Position numbers and translations under genes: made by a program
Part shown: piece after piece, positions 1 through 12,499 of the stretch
Numbering within the stretch: position 1 is the stretch's first letter
Layout: the number at the start of each line of letters is the position of its first letter
NCBI GenBank assembly: GCA_029891385.1
Contig: CM057234.1
Span: 22,430,350 to 22,494,349 of the forward strand
Length of the DNA stretch: 64,000 bases
From: Erythroxylum novogranatense
Lineage: Eukaryota; Streptophyta; Magnoliopsida; Malpighiales; Erythroxylaceae
Direction: 5' to 3'
Notes under the pieces: generated by a model
What the model saw: the letters and a program-made list of their open reading frames with translations, nothing else
Told to the model about the DNA's origin: nothing
The model's database searches: none

Positions 1-1426
1 AGTATGTCATCTTTGCAAAAATACAAATTCACCATCATTTTATATAACAATCATATTCAATAACTCAATTAATCGTATATCATTCAAATGCATAAAAGAG
101 TGCAAGTATTTTTTTCAACCCACAATCAACATATATTAATGCATAAACAGCATGGTTCACATTTTTCAAAAAATGCGAAAACACAATTTTCATAAATCTC
201 GTATTCTCAAATTTTTTTCTACAATTTTCCCAAATCATTTTCAAATCCTTTGAAAACATAATTTCAAAAATATTATTCTTTTCTTGATTTTTTTCAAAAT
301 CACATAATTTACTCATAATTCAAAATATAAATACATCACCCACCTCGAATTAACGCTAATACTTTGCCCAAAGCATCGAATCTCCAAATTTCTTCTTATT
401 TCCTCAACTTTAAAATTCCCTAAGCCATAATTATCCAAAATAAATATCATAATTCACTTAATTCTTCAAATTGGACTTAGAAAACACCAATTCCATATAA
501 AATCTATCTATCTAAATCATAAATTCCAAAATCCTTCAAAATCCCCAAATTCCAAATTGAACCTAAACCAATTCAATCAAATTCAATATCATATTTAACT
601 TAATTACTCAAATTGAGCTTAGGAAACATCAATTCCTCACATATTCAAGCTATTTCAATCTCCAATTTTGAAAATCCCCAATTTTTAAAATTGGCCTAAA
701 CCAATTTACACAAATTACATATCATAAATCACAATTTCTTCACAATTGATTTCATATTTCACCAATTCATACTAGTATTGATGATTCTACACTATTAATT
801 CACAAAATCCTCAAATTTCTAATTTAGCCTAAACCCCCAATTTACAATTTTTCAAATTAAACTTCACCTAAAGCATAAGCATCAAAATTAACTTATGATA
901 TCTCAAATTCATCACTAATTCAAGCCATCTAAAGCAACAATTTCAAAAACCCCCAAAGTTCACTATTCATCATCTTCTTCACTAAGCTTTCTCTCTCTAG
1001 AATCTTCCATAACCAAAATTAAACATAACCATAGTCTAATCTCTTCAAATAATCATAGATAAACTAAATCCATAACCATTCCAAGCTTAATCAACCATCA
1101 AACAAATCAAAAACTCAAAAACTCAAGCTTTCTCTCTCTTACCTTCTCTCTCTAATTTCGGATTTCACCATGTTGCAAGCTTTCATGTTCTTCTTCCTCC
1201 TCTTTGCTCTTGGAAACCACGAAAATCTCTAAGAAAACCCATAAAATCCCCTTCCTTCTTCTTCTTCTCTCCACTGTCGTAAGCTTCTTCTTCTTTTCCC
1301 TCTCTTCTTCTTTTTCTTCTATTTTCTTATCTTCTTTTCTACTTATTTCGTGACTCTCCAGACCTCCAAACGACAGCACAAGATGTGTTTCATGCCAGGT
1401 CATTAAAATGGGGGGGGGGGGGGAAG
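1..1426 (-). mobile_element. LTR of family S, copy 1 (proximal part; start lies outside the window)
   Basis: AT-rich non-coding DNA that aligns throughout with about 54780-56012 of the solo LTR at 53264-57613, so it is the same LTR family. The equivalent of the first 1.5 kb of that LTR lies left of the window. A donor-like site on the minus strand (GTAAGAGAG after a GA-rich stretch, near 1140) and a second GGTGGGT site (near 345) match positions in the other S copy, which is why I place the transcript on the minus strand. No protein family is recognisable; ORFs here are chance. Orientation is inferred. Confidence 0.75.
1410..1423. repeat. poly-G run of 14
   Basis: Fourteen consecutive G just before the AAG at the first edge of the tandem array. 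The other S copy (near 56000) has no such run. It may be genuine slippage or an assembly artefact. Confidence 0.9.
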
Positions 1427-4400
1427 ACCATAATGCCCCTCCTTTTAAGTGAAATCCCAAAATACCCCTGCACAGGATTTTGAAAAACTGACTACTTACG
1501 TCCTGTTTTCAAGCATCTAAACAAAATAATTTGGACAAACTTTCTTCTTGAAAATTGTTCCTCTCGATCTTATGAATCCAACGCCACTAACGGCGCTCAA
1601 TTCGGATCTAAAACGAAGAAGTTATAGCCGAAAACTATCGGACCTTCACAAAATTCGAGACTGAACATTAACATAACTTCAGTCCAGAAATTAACAATCT
1701 TAGGGATGAATTTAAATTTCGATCCCTTCACAAGAGTTGTAGCCCTATATCTTAACTTTATTTTCCCTCAAGAATCAACTCAATTGGAGTTGTACAGCTC
1801 CCGAAAATTGCAAAATACTGAACCATGTTCAGAAAATTATCCAACTTATAACCTATAACCAAATCTCTTACTTTGGTTCAATCAATCTCTTTCCATTTAA
1901 TCTCCTAAAAATCATAATTCTTCAAGATAATGAAATTAATCTTCTTAGGAATCCAACGTTTCAACAACTGAGTCAATCGGATGTCGGACGACAGAATTAT
2001 AAGCAAAAGATTACAAATGGGATCTGATTAAAAACAAAGTATCGGAACTTCAAAACTGAACATTTCAAAAATCATATCTCTCGATCCCGAACTCGGAATT
2101 TGACAAATTTGGTGTCAATAAAAAGATCAAAGGAAGCTCTATAACTTCCCTGAAGAATTGAAAATTAAATTAGTTCTTGAAAGAGGTTGAAAACTCAAGC
2201 AAACATTCTGTCCAAAACAGCTTTTCCTAAATGACTTCCAATTTTTAATCGCTCATAACTCCTAGCCCCGATATCGAAAAATTGCAAACTTTATATCAAT
2301 GGAAAGATAAAAACATCATCTAAAACCTTCATGAAGACCACTTACTCTAATTCAAACTAAATCCATACGACGAGTGGCCTCGAAGCATAGAACACACAAA
2401 TCTATACTTAATAGCATTTTCAAAACAAAGCATATCTTCAGAAAATCATATCTTTCAATCCCGACATCAAAAAATAGCAAACTTTATGTCCACAAAAAGC
2501 TCTCGACAGAGGCTAAAATGTTCATGTTGATCACTTTCTCGAATTTTGCCTAAATCAAAAAGTTAACTTTTTTCTCAAAAAAGTCAAACTTCAAGCGAAC
2601 TTTGACTGATCATAACTCTCACTCCCGATATTGAAAAATATCAAACTTTATGGCTACAGAAAGCTCTTGACATAAAATACAAGTTTCCAGAAGATAATTT
2701 TCTCAAATTCTCCCAAAATCAAAAAGTCAACTCTCAAGTCAAACATTTTATCTCCAAAAGTCAAACTTTCTAAATTCTTCAAATTTTCACACTTTTTCTT
2801 TTTTTTAATTCTTGCTATTTAACTTCATTTCAATCAACTCATCCACTTGAACTTTTATAAACCATACCAATCTCCACAATTATCAAATACATCAACATCC
2901 AATAATGCTTTTCTCATAAGTTTCCTTAAAGCATACATACAATATATATATATATAACACTTATTTTATATTATTTCTTATTTCTAAATTTTACTTAAAA
3001 ATAGGGGTCCAACAGTTATAGTGGAGGAGGTGAAGTCATCACATAAAAACTAGAAATGAAAGTTAGCGCAACTTCCCAATGGAAAGAGATCTATTTGAAG
3101 TAGGTAGGTATAGAAGAGGAAGTCATCTATTAGACTCATAAGTCATGATAGCATAATCATGTGGGCATTGGTGAGCCTTGACCAATGATCGGGTTGGGAC
3201 CGGGTCCCATTCCTTATCCCGAGGTGACCGATCGGGGTCGGTGAGTAAGTGTCGCGGAGGAAGAATCGAAAACATCCAAAATATAAAGACCATAATGCCC
3301 CTCCTTTTAAGTGAAATCCCAAAATACCACTGCACAGGATTTTGAAAAACTGACTATTTACGTCCTGTTTTCAAGCATCTAAACAAAATAATTTGGACAA
3401 ACTTTCTTCTTGAAAATTGTTCCTCTCGATCTTACGAATCCAACGCCACTGGCAGCGCTCAATTCGGATCTAAAACGAAGAAGTTATAGCCGAAAACTAT
3501 CGGACCTTCACAAAATCCGAGACTGAACATTAACATAACTTCAGTCCAGAAATTAACAATCTTAGGGATGAATTTAAATTTCGATCCCTTCACAAGAGTT
3601 GTAGCCCTATATCTTAACTTTATGTTCCCTCAAGAATCAACTCAATTGGAGTTGTACAGCTCCCGAAAATTGCAAAATACTGAACCATGTTCAGAAAATT
3701 ATCCAACTTATAACCTATAACCAAATCTCTTACTTTGGTTCAATCAATCTCTTTCCATTTAATCTCCTAAAAATCATAATTCTTCAAGATAATGAAATTA
3801 ATCTTCTTAGGAATCCAACGTTTCGAGAACTGAGTCAATCGGATGTCGGACGACAGAATTATAAGCAAAAGATTACAAATGGGATCGGATTAAAAACAAA
3901 GTATCGGAACTTCAAAACTGAACTTTTCAAAATCATATCTCTCGATCCCGAACTCGGAATTTGACAAATTTGGTGTCAATAAAAAGATCAAAGGAATCTC
4001 TACAACTTCCCTGAAGAACTCAAAATTAAATTAGGTCTCGAAAGAGGTTGAAAACTCAAGCAAAGATTCTGTCCAAAACAGCTTTTCCTAAACGACTTCC
4101 AATTTTTAATCGCTCATAACTCCTAGCCCCGATATCGAAAAATTGCAAACTTTATATCAATGGAAATATAAAAACATCATCTAAAACCTTCATGAAGACC
4201 ACTTACTCTAATTCAAACTAAATCCATACGACGAGCGGCCTCGAAGCATAGAACACACAAATCTATACTTAATAGCATTTTCAAAACAAAGCATATCTTC
4301 AGAAAATCATATCTTTCAATCCCGACATCAAAAAATAGCAAACTTTATGTCCACAAAAAGCTCTCGACAAAGGCTACAATGTTCATGTTGATCACTTTCT

Positions 4401-7400
4401 CGAATTTTGCCTAAATCAAAAAGTTAACTTTTTTCTCAAAAAAGTCAAACTTCAAGCATCTTTGACTGATCATAACTCTCACTCCCGATATTGAAAAATA
4501 TCAAACTTTATGGCTACAGAAAGCTCTTGACATAAAATACAAGTTTCCAGAAGATAATTTTCTCAAATTCTCCCAAAATCAAAAAGTCAACTCTCAAGTC
4601 AAACATTTTATCTCCAAAAGTCAAACTTTCTAAATTCTTCAAATTTTCACACTTTTTCTTTTTTTTAATTCTTGCTATTTAACTTCATTTCAATCAACTC
4701 ATCCACTTGAACTTTTATAAACCATACCAATCTCCACAATTATCAAATACATCAACATCCAATAATGCTTTTCTCATAAGTTTCCTTAAAGCATACATAC
4801 AATATATATATATATAACACTTATTTTATATTATTTCTTATTTCTAAATTTTACTTAAAAATAGGGGTCCAACAGTTATAGTGGAGGAGGTGAAGTCATC
4901 ACATAAAAACTAGAAATGAAAGTTAGCGCAACTTCCCAATGGAAAGAGATCTATTTGAAGTAGGTAGGTATAGAAGAGGAAGTCATCTATTAGACTCATA
5001 AGTCATGATAGCATAATCATGTGGGCATTGGTGAGCCTTGACCAATGATCGGGTTGGGACCGGGTCCCATTCCTTATCCCGAGGTGACCGATCGGGGTCG
5101 GTGAGTAAGTGTCGCGGAGGAAGAATCGAAAACATCCAAAATATAAAGACCATAATGCCCCTCCTTTTAAGTGAAATCCCAAAATACCACTGCACAGGAT
5201 TTTAAAAAACTGACTACTTACGTCCTATTTTCAAGCATCTAAACAAAATAATTTGGACAAACTTTCTTCTTAAAAATTGTTCCTCTCGATCTTACGAATC
5301 CAACGCCACTGACGGCGCTCAATTCGGATCTAAAACGAAGAAGTTATAGCCGAAAACTATCGGACCTTCACAAAATCTGAGACTGAACATTAACATAACT
5401 TCAGTCCATAAATTAACAATCTTAGGGATGAATTTAAATTTCGATCCCTTCACAAGAGTTGTAGCCCTATATCTTAACTTTATGTTCCCTCAAGAATCAA
5501 CTCAATTGGAGTTGTACAGCTCCCGAAAATTGCAAAATACTGAACCATGTTCAGAAAATTATCCAACTTATAACCTATAACCAAATCTCTTACTTTGGTT
5601 CAATCAATCTCTTTCCATTTAATCTCCTAAAAATCATAATTCTTCACGATAATGAAATTAATCTTCTTAGGAATCCAACGTTTCGAGAACTGAGTCAATC
5701 GGATGTCGGACGACAGAATTATAAGCAAAAGATTACAAATGGGATCGGATTAAAAACAAAGTATCGGAACTTCAAAACTAAACTTTTCAAAAATCATATC
5801 TCTCGATCCCGAACTCAGAATTTGACAAATTTGGTGTCAATAAAAAGATCAAAGGAATCTCTATAACTTCCCTGAAGAACTCAAAATTAAATTAGGTCTC
5901 GAAAGAGGTTGAAAACTCAAGCAAAGATTCTGTCCAAAACAGCTTTTCCTAAACGACTTCCAATTTTTAATCGCTCATAACTCCTAGCCCCGATATCGAA
6001 AAATTGCAAACTTTATATCAATGGAAATATAAAAACATCATCTAAAACCTTCATGAAGACCACTTACTCTAATTCAAACTAAATCCAAACGACGAGCGGC
6101 CTCGAAGCATAGAACACACAAATCTATACTTAATAGCATTTTCAAAACAAAGCATATCTTCAGAAAATCATATCTTTCAATCCCGACATCAAAAAATAGC
6201 AAACTTTATGTCCACAAAAAGCTCTCGACAAAGGCTACAATGTTCATGTTGATCACTTTCTCGAATTTTGCCTAAATCAAAAAGTTAACTTTTTTCTCAA
6301 AAAAGTCAAACTTCAAGCATCTTTGACTGATCATAACTCTCACTCCCGATATCGAAAAATATCAAACTTTATGGCTACAGAAAGCTCTTGACATAAAATA
6401 CAAGTTTCCAGAAGATAATTTTCTCAAATTCTCCCAAAATCAAAAAGTCAACTCTCAAGTCAAACATTTTATCTCCAAAAATCAAACTTTCTAAATTCTT
6501 CAAATTTTCACACTTTTTCTTTTTTTAATTCTTGCTATTTAACTTCATTTCAAACAACTTATCCACTTGAACTTTTATAAACCATAACAATCTCCACAAT
6601 TATCAAATACATCAACATCCAATAATGCTTTTCTCATAAGTTTCCTTAAAGCATACATACAACATATATATATATAACACTTATTTTATATTATTTCTTA
6701 TTTCTAAATTCTACTTAAAAATCGGGGTCCAACAGTTATAGTGGAGGAGGTGAAGTCATCACATAAAAACTAGAAATGAAAGTTAGCGCAACTTCCCAAT
6801 GGAAAGAGATCTATTTGAAGTAGGTAGGTATAGAAGAGGAAGTCATCTATTAGACTCATAAGTCATGATAGCATAATCATGTGGGCATTAGTGAGCCTTG
6901 ACCAATGATCGGGTTGGGCCCGGGTCCCATTCCTTATCCCGAGGTGACCGATCGGGGTCGGTGAGTAAGGGTCGCGCGGAGGAAGAATCGAAAACATCCA
7001 AAATATAAAGACCATAATGCCCCTCCTTTTAAGCGAAATCCCAAAATACCCCTGCACAGGATTTTGAAAAACTGACTACTTACGTCCTATTTTCAAGCAT
7101 CTAAACAAAATAATTTGGACAAACTTTCTTCTTGAAAATTGTTCCTCTTGATCTTACGAATCCAACGCCACTGGCGGCGCTCAATTCGGATCTAAAACGA
7201 AGAAGTTATAGCCAAAAACTATCGGACCTTCACAAAATCCTAGACTGAACATTAACATAACTTCAGTCCAGAAATTAACAATCTTAGGGATGAATTTAAA
7301 TTTCGATCCCTTCACAAGAGTTGTAGCCCTATATCTTAAATTTATTTTCCCTCAAGAATCAACTCAATTGGAGTTGTACAGCTCCCGAAAATTGCAAAAT

Positions 7401-8872
7401 ACTGAACCATGTTCAGAAAATTATCCAACTTATAACCTATAACCAAATCTCTTACTTTGGTTCAATCAATCTCTTTCCATTTAATCTCCTAAAAATCATA
7501 ATTCTTCAAGATAATGAAATTAATCTTCTTAGGAATCCAACGTTTCGAGAACTGAGTCAATCGGATGTCGGACGACAGAATTATAAGCAAAAGATTACAA
7601 ATGGGATCGGATTAAAAACAAAGTATCGGAACTTCAAAACTGAACTTTTCAAAAATCATATCTCTCGATCCCGAACTCGGAATTTGACAAATTTGGTGTC
7701 AATAAAAAGATCAAAGGAATCTCTACAACTTCCCTGAAGAACTCAAAATTAAATTAGGTCTCGAAAGAGGTTGAAAACTCAAGCAAAGATTCTGTCCAAA
7801 ACAGCTTTTCCTAAACGACTTCCAATTTTTAATCGCTCATAACTCCTAGCCCCGATATCGAAAAATTGCAAACTTTATATCAATGGAAATATAAAAACAT
7901 CATCTAAAACCTTCATGAAGACCACTTACTCTAATTCAAACTAAATCCATACGACGAGTGGCCTCGAAGCATAGAACACACAAATCTATACTTAATAGCA
8001 TTTTCAAAACAAAGCATATCTTCAGAAAATCATATCTTTCAATCCCGACATCAAAAAATAGTAAACTTTATGTCCACAAAAAGCTCTCGACAGAGGCTAC
8101 AATGTTCATGTTGATCACTTTCTCGAATTTTGCCTAAATCAAAAAGTCAACTTTTTTTCAAAAAGTCAAACTTCGCTTAACTTTGATGATCATAACTCTC
8201 ACTCCCGATATCGAAAAATATCAAACTTTATGGCTACAGAAAGCTCTTGACATAAAATACAAGTTTCCAGAAGATAATTTTCTCAAATTCTCCTAAAATC
8301 AAAAAGTCAACTCTCAAGTCAAACATTTTATCTCCAAAAGTCAAACTTTCTAAATTCTTCAAATTTTCACACTTTTTCTTTTTTTTAATTCTTGCTATTT
8401 AACTTCATTTCAATCAACTCATCCACTTGAACTTTTATAAACCATACCAATCTCCACAATTATCAAATACATCAACATCCAATAATGCTTTTCTCATAAG
8501 TTTCCTTAAAGCATACATACAACATATATATATATATAACACTTATTTTATATTATTTCTTATTTCTAAATTCCACTTAAAAATCGGGGTCCAATAGTTA
8601 TAGTGGAGGAGGTGAAGTCATCACATAAAAACTAGAAATGAAAGTTAGCGCAACTTCCCAATGGAAAGAGATCTATTTGAAGTAGGTAGGTATAGAAGAG
8701 GAAGTCATCTATTAGACTCACAAGTCATGATAGCATAATCATGTGGGCATTGGTGAGCCTTGACCAATGATCGGGTTGGGCCCGGGTCCCATTCCTTATC
8801 CCGAGGTGACCGATCGGGGTCGGTGAGTAAGGGTCGCGCGGAGGAAGAATCGAAAACATCCAAAATATAAAG
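1427..8872. repeat. tandem array, four units of about 1.86 kb (LTR end plus flank)
   Basis: Units at 1427-3288, 3289-5148, 5149-7010 and 7011-8872 (1862, 1860, 1862, 1862 bp) are nearly identical by eye. Each holds the last 1.59 kb of an S LTR, ending GGGGTCCAACA (CCAATA in unit 4), then 274-276 bp of non-LTR flank ending in ATATAAAG, after which the LTR segment restarts at ACCATAATGCCCC. In unit 4 the flank instead continues into new DNA at 8873, so the amplified segment is LTR-end plus host flank. The junction shares AAG with both parents. Several GC-rich short ORFs repeat with the unit and are not genes. Confidence 0.93.
2073..2682. repeat. degenerate about 180-bp modules inside the S LTR
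   Basis: Four related blocks start with CATA(A/T)CT(C/T) at 2073, 2253, 2447 and 2611 (spacing 180, 194, 164). Each continues with CCCGA..TC.AAAAAT and, in three of them, CAAACTTTAT. They recur in every unit of the array and in the solo S LTR, and a clear relative sits in family C near 43490-43560. Spacing is close to nucleosome length; function unknown. Confidence 0.7.
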
Positions 8873-8885
8873 GAACAGCAGCGGG

Positions 8886-9057
8886 AAGAGGGGGACTCGC
8901 CGCGGCAACAGAATGCTCGCCGTGGCGAGCACCTTACAGAAATGGTTTTCCGTGGCCAAAACTTGGCTTTGCCGTGGCGAACGGCCAGCATCACGCCACG
9001 GCGAACACCCAAGGAATGCGTCGCGGCGAAAGACTGGCTCGTCGCGGCGAACTCCCC
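8886..9057. repeat. CpG-rich degenerate motif cluster (TCGYCGYGGCGAAC)
   Basis: About seven copies of a 12-14 bp GC-rich word such as TCGCCGTGGCGAGC, GCCGTGGCGAACG and TCGTCGCGGCGAACT, spaced 10-25 bp in otherwise AT-rich LTR DNA; one is inverted (CACGCCACGGCGAAC). Several variants differ by CG to TG/CA, as expected of methyl-C deamination. Similar clusters lie at 10322-10415, 46159-46357 and 52258-52455. Confidence 0.8.
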
Positions 9058-9359
9058 AAAAATTGAACCCGTTCCCAACATCTAAGCAATTTCATACGAA
9101 CACACAAGCCAATCAATCTAACAAGAATTTTAACACACGCAAAAACAAGGGAACTTCATGTCATTACAATTCGAAGGAATTGAACAAGCATTCATAACTT
9201 AGCACAATACATAACAATACTTAAATCCAAATACATAAGGATGCTCAATGTTGATATGCTTGGAAAACTAACCCAAAAACACTAAATTAGTACAAAAGCG
9301 TATAACTATCTTGGAGTTTCTGATGCCTTGCAAGGATCAACGATCTTCTTGTTCTACAC

Positions 9360-10686
9360 CTGAGGAGTGGGAGGTTATAGGGTGAGCTGCGAAGCTCAGT
9401 AGCTTATACATTTATAGCCATTGGCGATGAGCCACACATTCAAGCATATATAAACACAAGTATATAGCAAGTCAACACTTAACAATTATTCCCAATCTTA
9501 TAGCCATCAAAATGTTATCACAAAAATATGTCATGTAATTTCTGCATCACAACATAATGATCAATTATTCATTCTTCCTAACAAACAAATAATGAAATGC
9601 ACAACAAATGGCTCGAGAGTTCTATGGAACAAAACGGATAAACCGAAGTTTATACCGTGAACAAAACGAGTCTGATTTCTTAGGATCTCGTGGCCTCAAG
9701 CGGGCAGCCGGGAGAAGGCTATACGTCGACGTGCACGTGACTAACGAAACATTCCTCTCTCGCCCAAACATAGCACATATTCATTCATTTCATGCTCATA
9801 TCATTTTATCGAAAGCTTTCATACTTTTCATGATCATCGTGTTTCTTCATCTTTCCATTCATACAAAATGCCATAATGTTTTCCAAGGCAATACATAATC
9901 ACAATCGCAATACATTGTCAATAATTTCAATGGCACACACATATGCAAGCAAGCAAGATAATTTGCCCATACACACAACAACTATAAATATATTACCCAC
10001 CTAATATCGGTTGATAATCCAAGCTCAATGTTGTCCTTCCTCTTGCGATTGGATTAGGTCGGCTTGGTTTCCTATAACAAACCAAGTTCTCGTTCAAACG
10101 ACATTCACAGGAAATTCATAAAGTTTGAAAATCAAAAGACTAAAATCTATACTCGACTTCCATCCAAGTTTTCAAATCTTTAGAGACTGATTCCTATCTT
10201 CCTTTCTTCATAAAACTTGTAGCCCTAAGGCTCTAGTTCACAATAAATAAAAAATCACCTCATTCGGACATCTACAGCAAAAGTTATGCCCAAAATACCA
10301 AAATATATATGTGCAGAAAGCTAGAGCTCCCCGCGGCGAACGGCCTGTGTGCGCCGCGGCGTGCACGCATGCATGCGCTGCCACGTGCACATGAGCACGT
10401 CGCGACGTGCGAGCCCAGAAATGCTCCCGAATTTGATTTTTCCCACATTCTTCATCCACAATCCTCCCATTTTTGCAAAAACAACACATCTAAACCTTAA
10501 ATCATGTCTTATACTTCAGTTCTAAACTCATTACAACCTTAAAATCAGTCACAAACATAACAAGATCATCAACCCAAAGAAATTTAACCATTTTTCCATA
10601 ACCTTCTTATCAACCGAAACCTACCATTCTAAGCTATTCTAGGGTTCCATCCAACCCAAACAAGAAGAAAAGAAGCTTATACTTAC
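9360..10686 (-). promoter_or_regulatory. putative spliced leader of LTR G
   Basis: Read on the minus strand: a GA-rich first exon ends TTCTG|GTAAGTATA (intron 10686-10072, 615 nt) and an acceptor-like TTGTTATAG lies before 10071. A 71-nt exon (10071-10001) ends ATTAG|GTGGGTAA, a second intron spans 10000-9360 (641 nt), and its acceptor is ACTCCTCAG. A GAGCT-GCGA-AGCTC hairpin lies just inside the second intron (9384-9397). The same order occurs in A, B and C/D. The signals are seen; splicing is inferred. Confidence 0.5.
10322..10415. repeat. second CpG-rich motif cluster of LTR G
   Basis: Contains CCCGCGGCGAACGG, GCGCCGCGGCGTG and CACGTCGCGACGTGC within the putative first intron of LTR G. 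Related to the clusters at 8886 and in both LTRs of element B. Confidence 0.7.
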
Positions 10687-11052
10687 CAGAAGATGCTTCA
10701 ATCTCTTCAATTCTTCAAGGATCTCAAAACCCTACTTTCTCTTCTTCTCCCTTAGCTTCAACGACACTCTCCCTCTTCTCTTCTCACTCTTTCTCTTCTA
10801 ATTTCTTTCCTTAAGCCTAAATGGAAAGAGCGAAGACCAATTTGCCCCTCCATGCAATGCCTTAATCTCTCTAACTTAAGTGATCTTCCCATTTTCCCTT
10901 CAAATATTTATTTCCACTCACACCACACTATACTCAACTTAATCTAAATTTTCCCTTAATACTTCCAATTTAATCAAAATAAGCAATAAGTCACACAATC
11001 AGGACAATTCTTACTTAATACATCAATTAGAAAAAAAAATTGGGCCCCAACA

Positions 11053-11099
11053 TTTCTCCCCCTCTTAAAAGAAATTTCGTCCTCGAAATTATTACCTTA
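11053..11099 (-). pseudogene. tail of G pol, PPT and pre-PPT hairpin
   Basis: The minus-strand stop TAA (11097-11099) ends the G polyprotein; before the SIRE insertion the C-terminus read RYPHLFND. Downstream are a near-perfect hairpin AATTTCG-AGGA-CGAAATT (11073-11090) and the PPT AAGAGGGGGAGAAA (11053-11066), which touches the LTR end at 11052. Position next to an LTR and purine content fix the element orientation. Confidence 0.85.
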
Positions 11100-11116
11100 G
11101 TCATTGAAGAGATGCG

Positions 11117-12180
11117 TGAAGTGAATCACACGTTAATACAGCACTTAGAAAACAATAATAGAATGCACGAGAAGGGGGGTTGAATTGTGTATTCCCCTCT
11201 TTATAAGTCTTTTCAGAATTACTTGTTAGAAATAAAAATCTTTACAGAATTTTTATTTATTCCGATTGATCAAACTTCTCAATACTATGTATATGAACAG
11301 TAAGTAATGATAAAATTTGAAACTAAAAACGAGATAGAGAGTAAGAGTGGTAGACACGCGGATTTATCCTGGTTCACCCCAAACCGTGGGCTACGTCCAG
11401 TCCTCAGAGTTTCTTCTGAGATTTCACTATTTATTCAATCGTTACAAGTATTCTTTCACGAGCCTCTTCAGGTCTCTACAACCAGTATTCTTTCACACTT
11501 AGCCTTTGCAGGCTATCTGTACACCTTTTTCTTTTCAGAAAAATATTTGAACACTTTGTTACAGTAAGATAGCACTCAACTAGTTTGCACTTAATCGCTT
11601 TTCCACTTTGTGTAATTTTTCTAAGATCAGCAGCTTTTCAGTTTTTGACTTCGACTTGAATTTATAGCCTTCGTCTCTAACTGCTTCTTGATTCTTGAAT
11701 CTTGAATCTTTAATCTTTAAAGAAACGGTTAATCAGTTGAGTTCTGTAACTAACTCAAATTGACTCTTGCGTTTGTTTCTTTACTTCGTCTGCATCTACT
11801 TCATATTTGCGTCTGCTTTGCTTTTGCGTCTGCGTCTGCTTTACATTTGTGCGTCTGCGTCTTCTTTGCATTTGCGTGTCTGCGTCTGCTTTGCATTTGC
11901 GTCTGCGTCTGCTTTGCATTTGCGTGTCTGCGTCTGCTTTGCATTTACGTCTGTGTCTGTTTTGCATTTGCGTCTGCGTCTGTTTTGCATTTGCGTCTGC
12001 GTCTGCTTTGCATTTGCGTCAGGTTCGCTTTTGCATTTAATGCTCAGGTCTGCTTTTGCATTTGCGTCTGCGTCGCTTTGCATTTGCTCAGGTTCGCTTT
12101 GCATTTGCGTCTGCGTCGCTTTGTATTTGCGTCTGCGTCGCTTTGTTTTTCTTGTATATGATCTCTTTGTTTGTTATACA
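11117..12180 (-). mobile_element. 3' LTR of SIRE-like copia element
   Basis: 1064 bp, starting TGAAGTGAATC and ending GTTATACA, closely matching the right LTR but longer through minisatellite length and small indels. Flanked on the left by TSD ATGCG. Confidence 0.92.
11770..12150. repeat. minisatellite, units of about 17-24 bp (TTTGCATTTGCGTCTGCGTCTGC)
   Basis: Many imperfect copies of TTTGCATTTGCGTCTGC, often with an extra TGCGTC, inside the LTR. All reading frames stay open over long stretches, which creates spurious low-complexity ORFs. The other LTR has a shorter version (20395-20725). Confidence 0.9.
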
Positions 12181-12218
12181 TCAAAATCATTTTTATGTAA
12201 TGTCATTTTGACTTAACA

Positions 12219-12231
12219 ATCTCCCCTTTTG
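12219..12231 (-). other. polypurine tract of SIRE-like element
   Basis: Minus strand reads CAAAAGGGGAGATTG, about 40 bp before the LTR; purine-rich and in the place expected for plus-strand priming. Its slight distance from the LTR edge is typical of some copia lineages or reflects mutation. Confidence 0.65.
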
Positions 12232-12499
12232 AATATAACAAATTACATACAAGAAAAGAAAACATAATAAAGTAAATTTACAGATTTTTCAAAGTAGAAA
12301 AAACTTATCTTCTTCCTTTCTTAAATCATTGTGGTCACACCTTCTTTTACGAACATCCTCTCCTTTTTCGTTGATTATCTTCTTTTCTCGCTCTCCCCTA
12401 TTTGTTATAATAAAAATGATTAACGATTCGGGTCTTGATAGTTCGCTATCATCTTTCTCGGATCATTCACCGTCTCCTTCATGTCGTTGAGTTCACCTC

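Larger units (their letters stand above)
8597..11052 (-). mobile_element. LTR of chromovirus G (3' LTR in its own orientation), left end not seen
   Basis: The right end GGGCCCCAACA at 11052 abuts a minus-strand PPT (AGAGGGGGAGAAA) and the end of a gypsy pol gene, so this is the 3' LTR of a minus-strand element. The LTR extends at least to 8873. The 8597-8872 flank of the tandem array is probably also part of it, with S copy 1 inserted inside; that is inference, since S's other end is off-window. It contains two CpG-rich motif clusters and the leader-exon pattern described separately. The 1.6 kb without other features is AT-rich and non-coding. Confidence 0.7.

Noticed and set aside
3123..3335. 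Repeated 64-84 aa ORFs in the 1.86-kb units as a conserved gene
   Set aside because: They repeat because the DNA unit repeats; frame differs in unit 4, and no domain or codon conservation is visible.
11770..12150. CRISPR-like array
   Set aside because: Units are contiguous, imperfect and without unique spacers; plant nuclear context; a minisatellite explains it.
11755..12161. Long low-complexity ORFs in both strands of the SIRE LTR minisatellite
   Set aside because: Open in many frames because the repeat lacks stops; no start context or domain; the same occurs in the other LTR.
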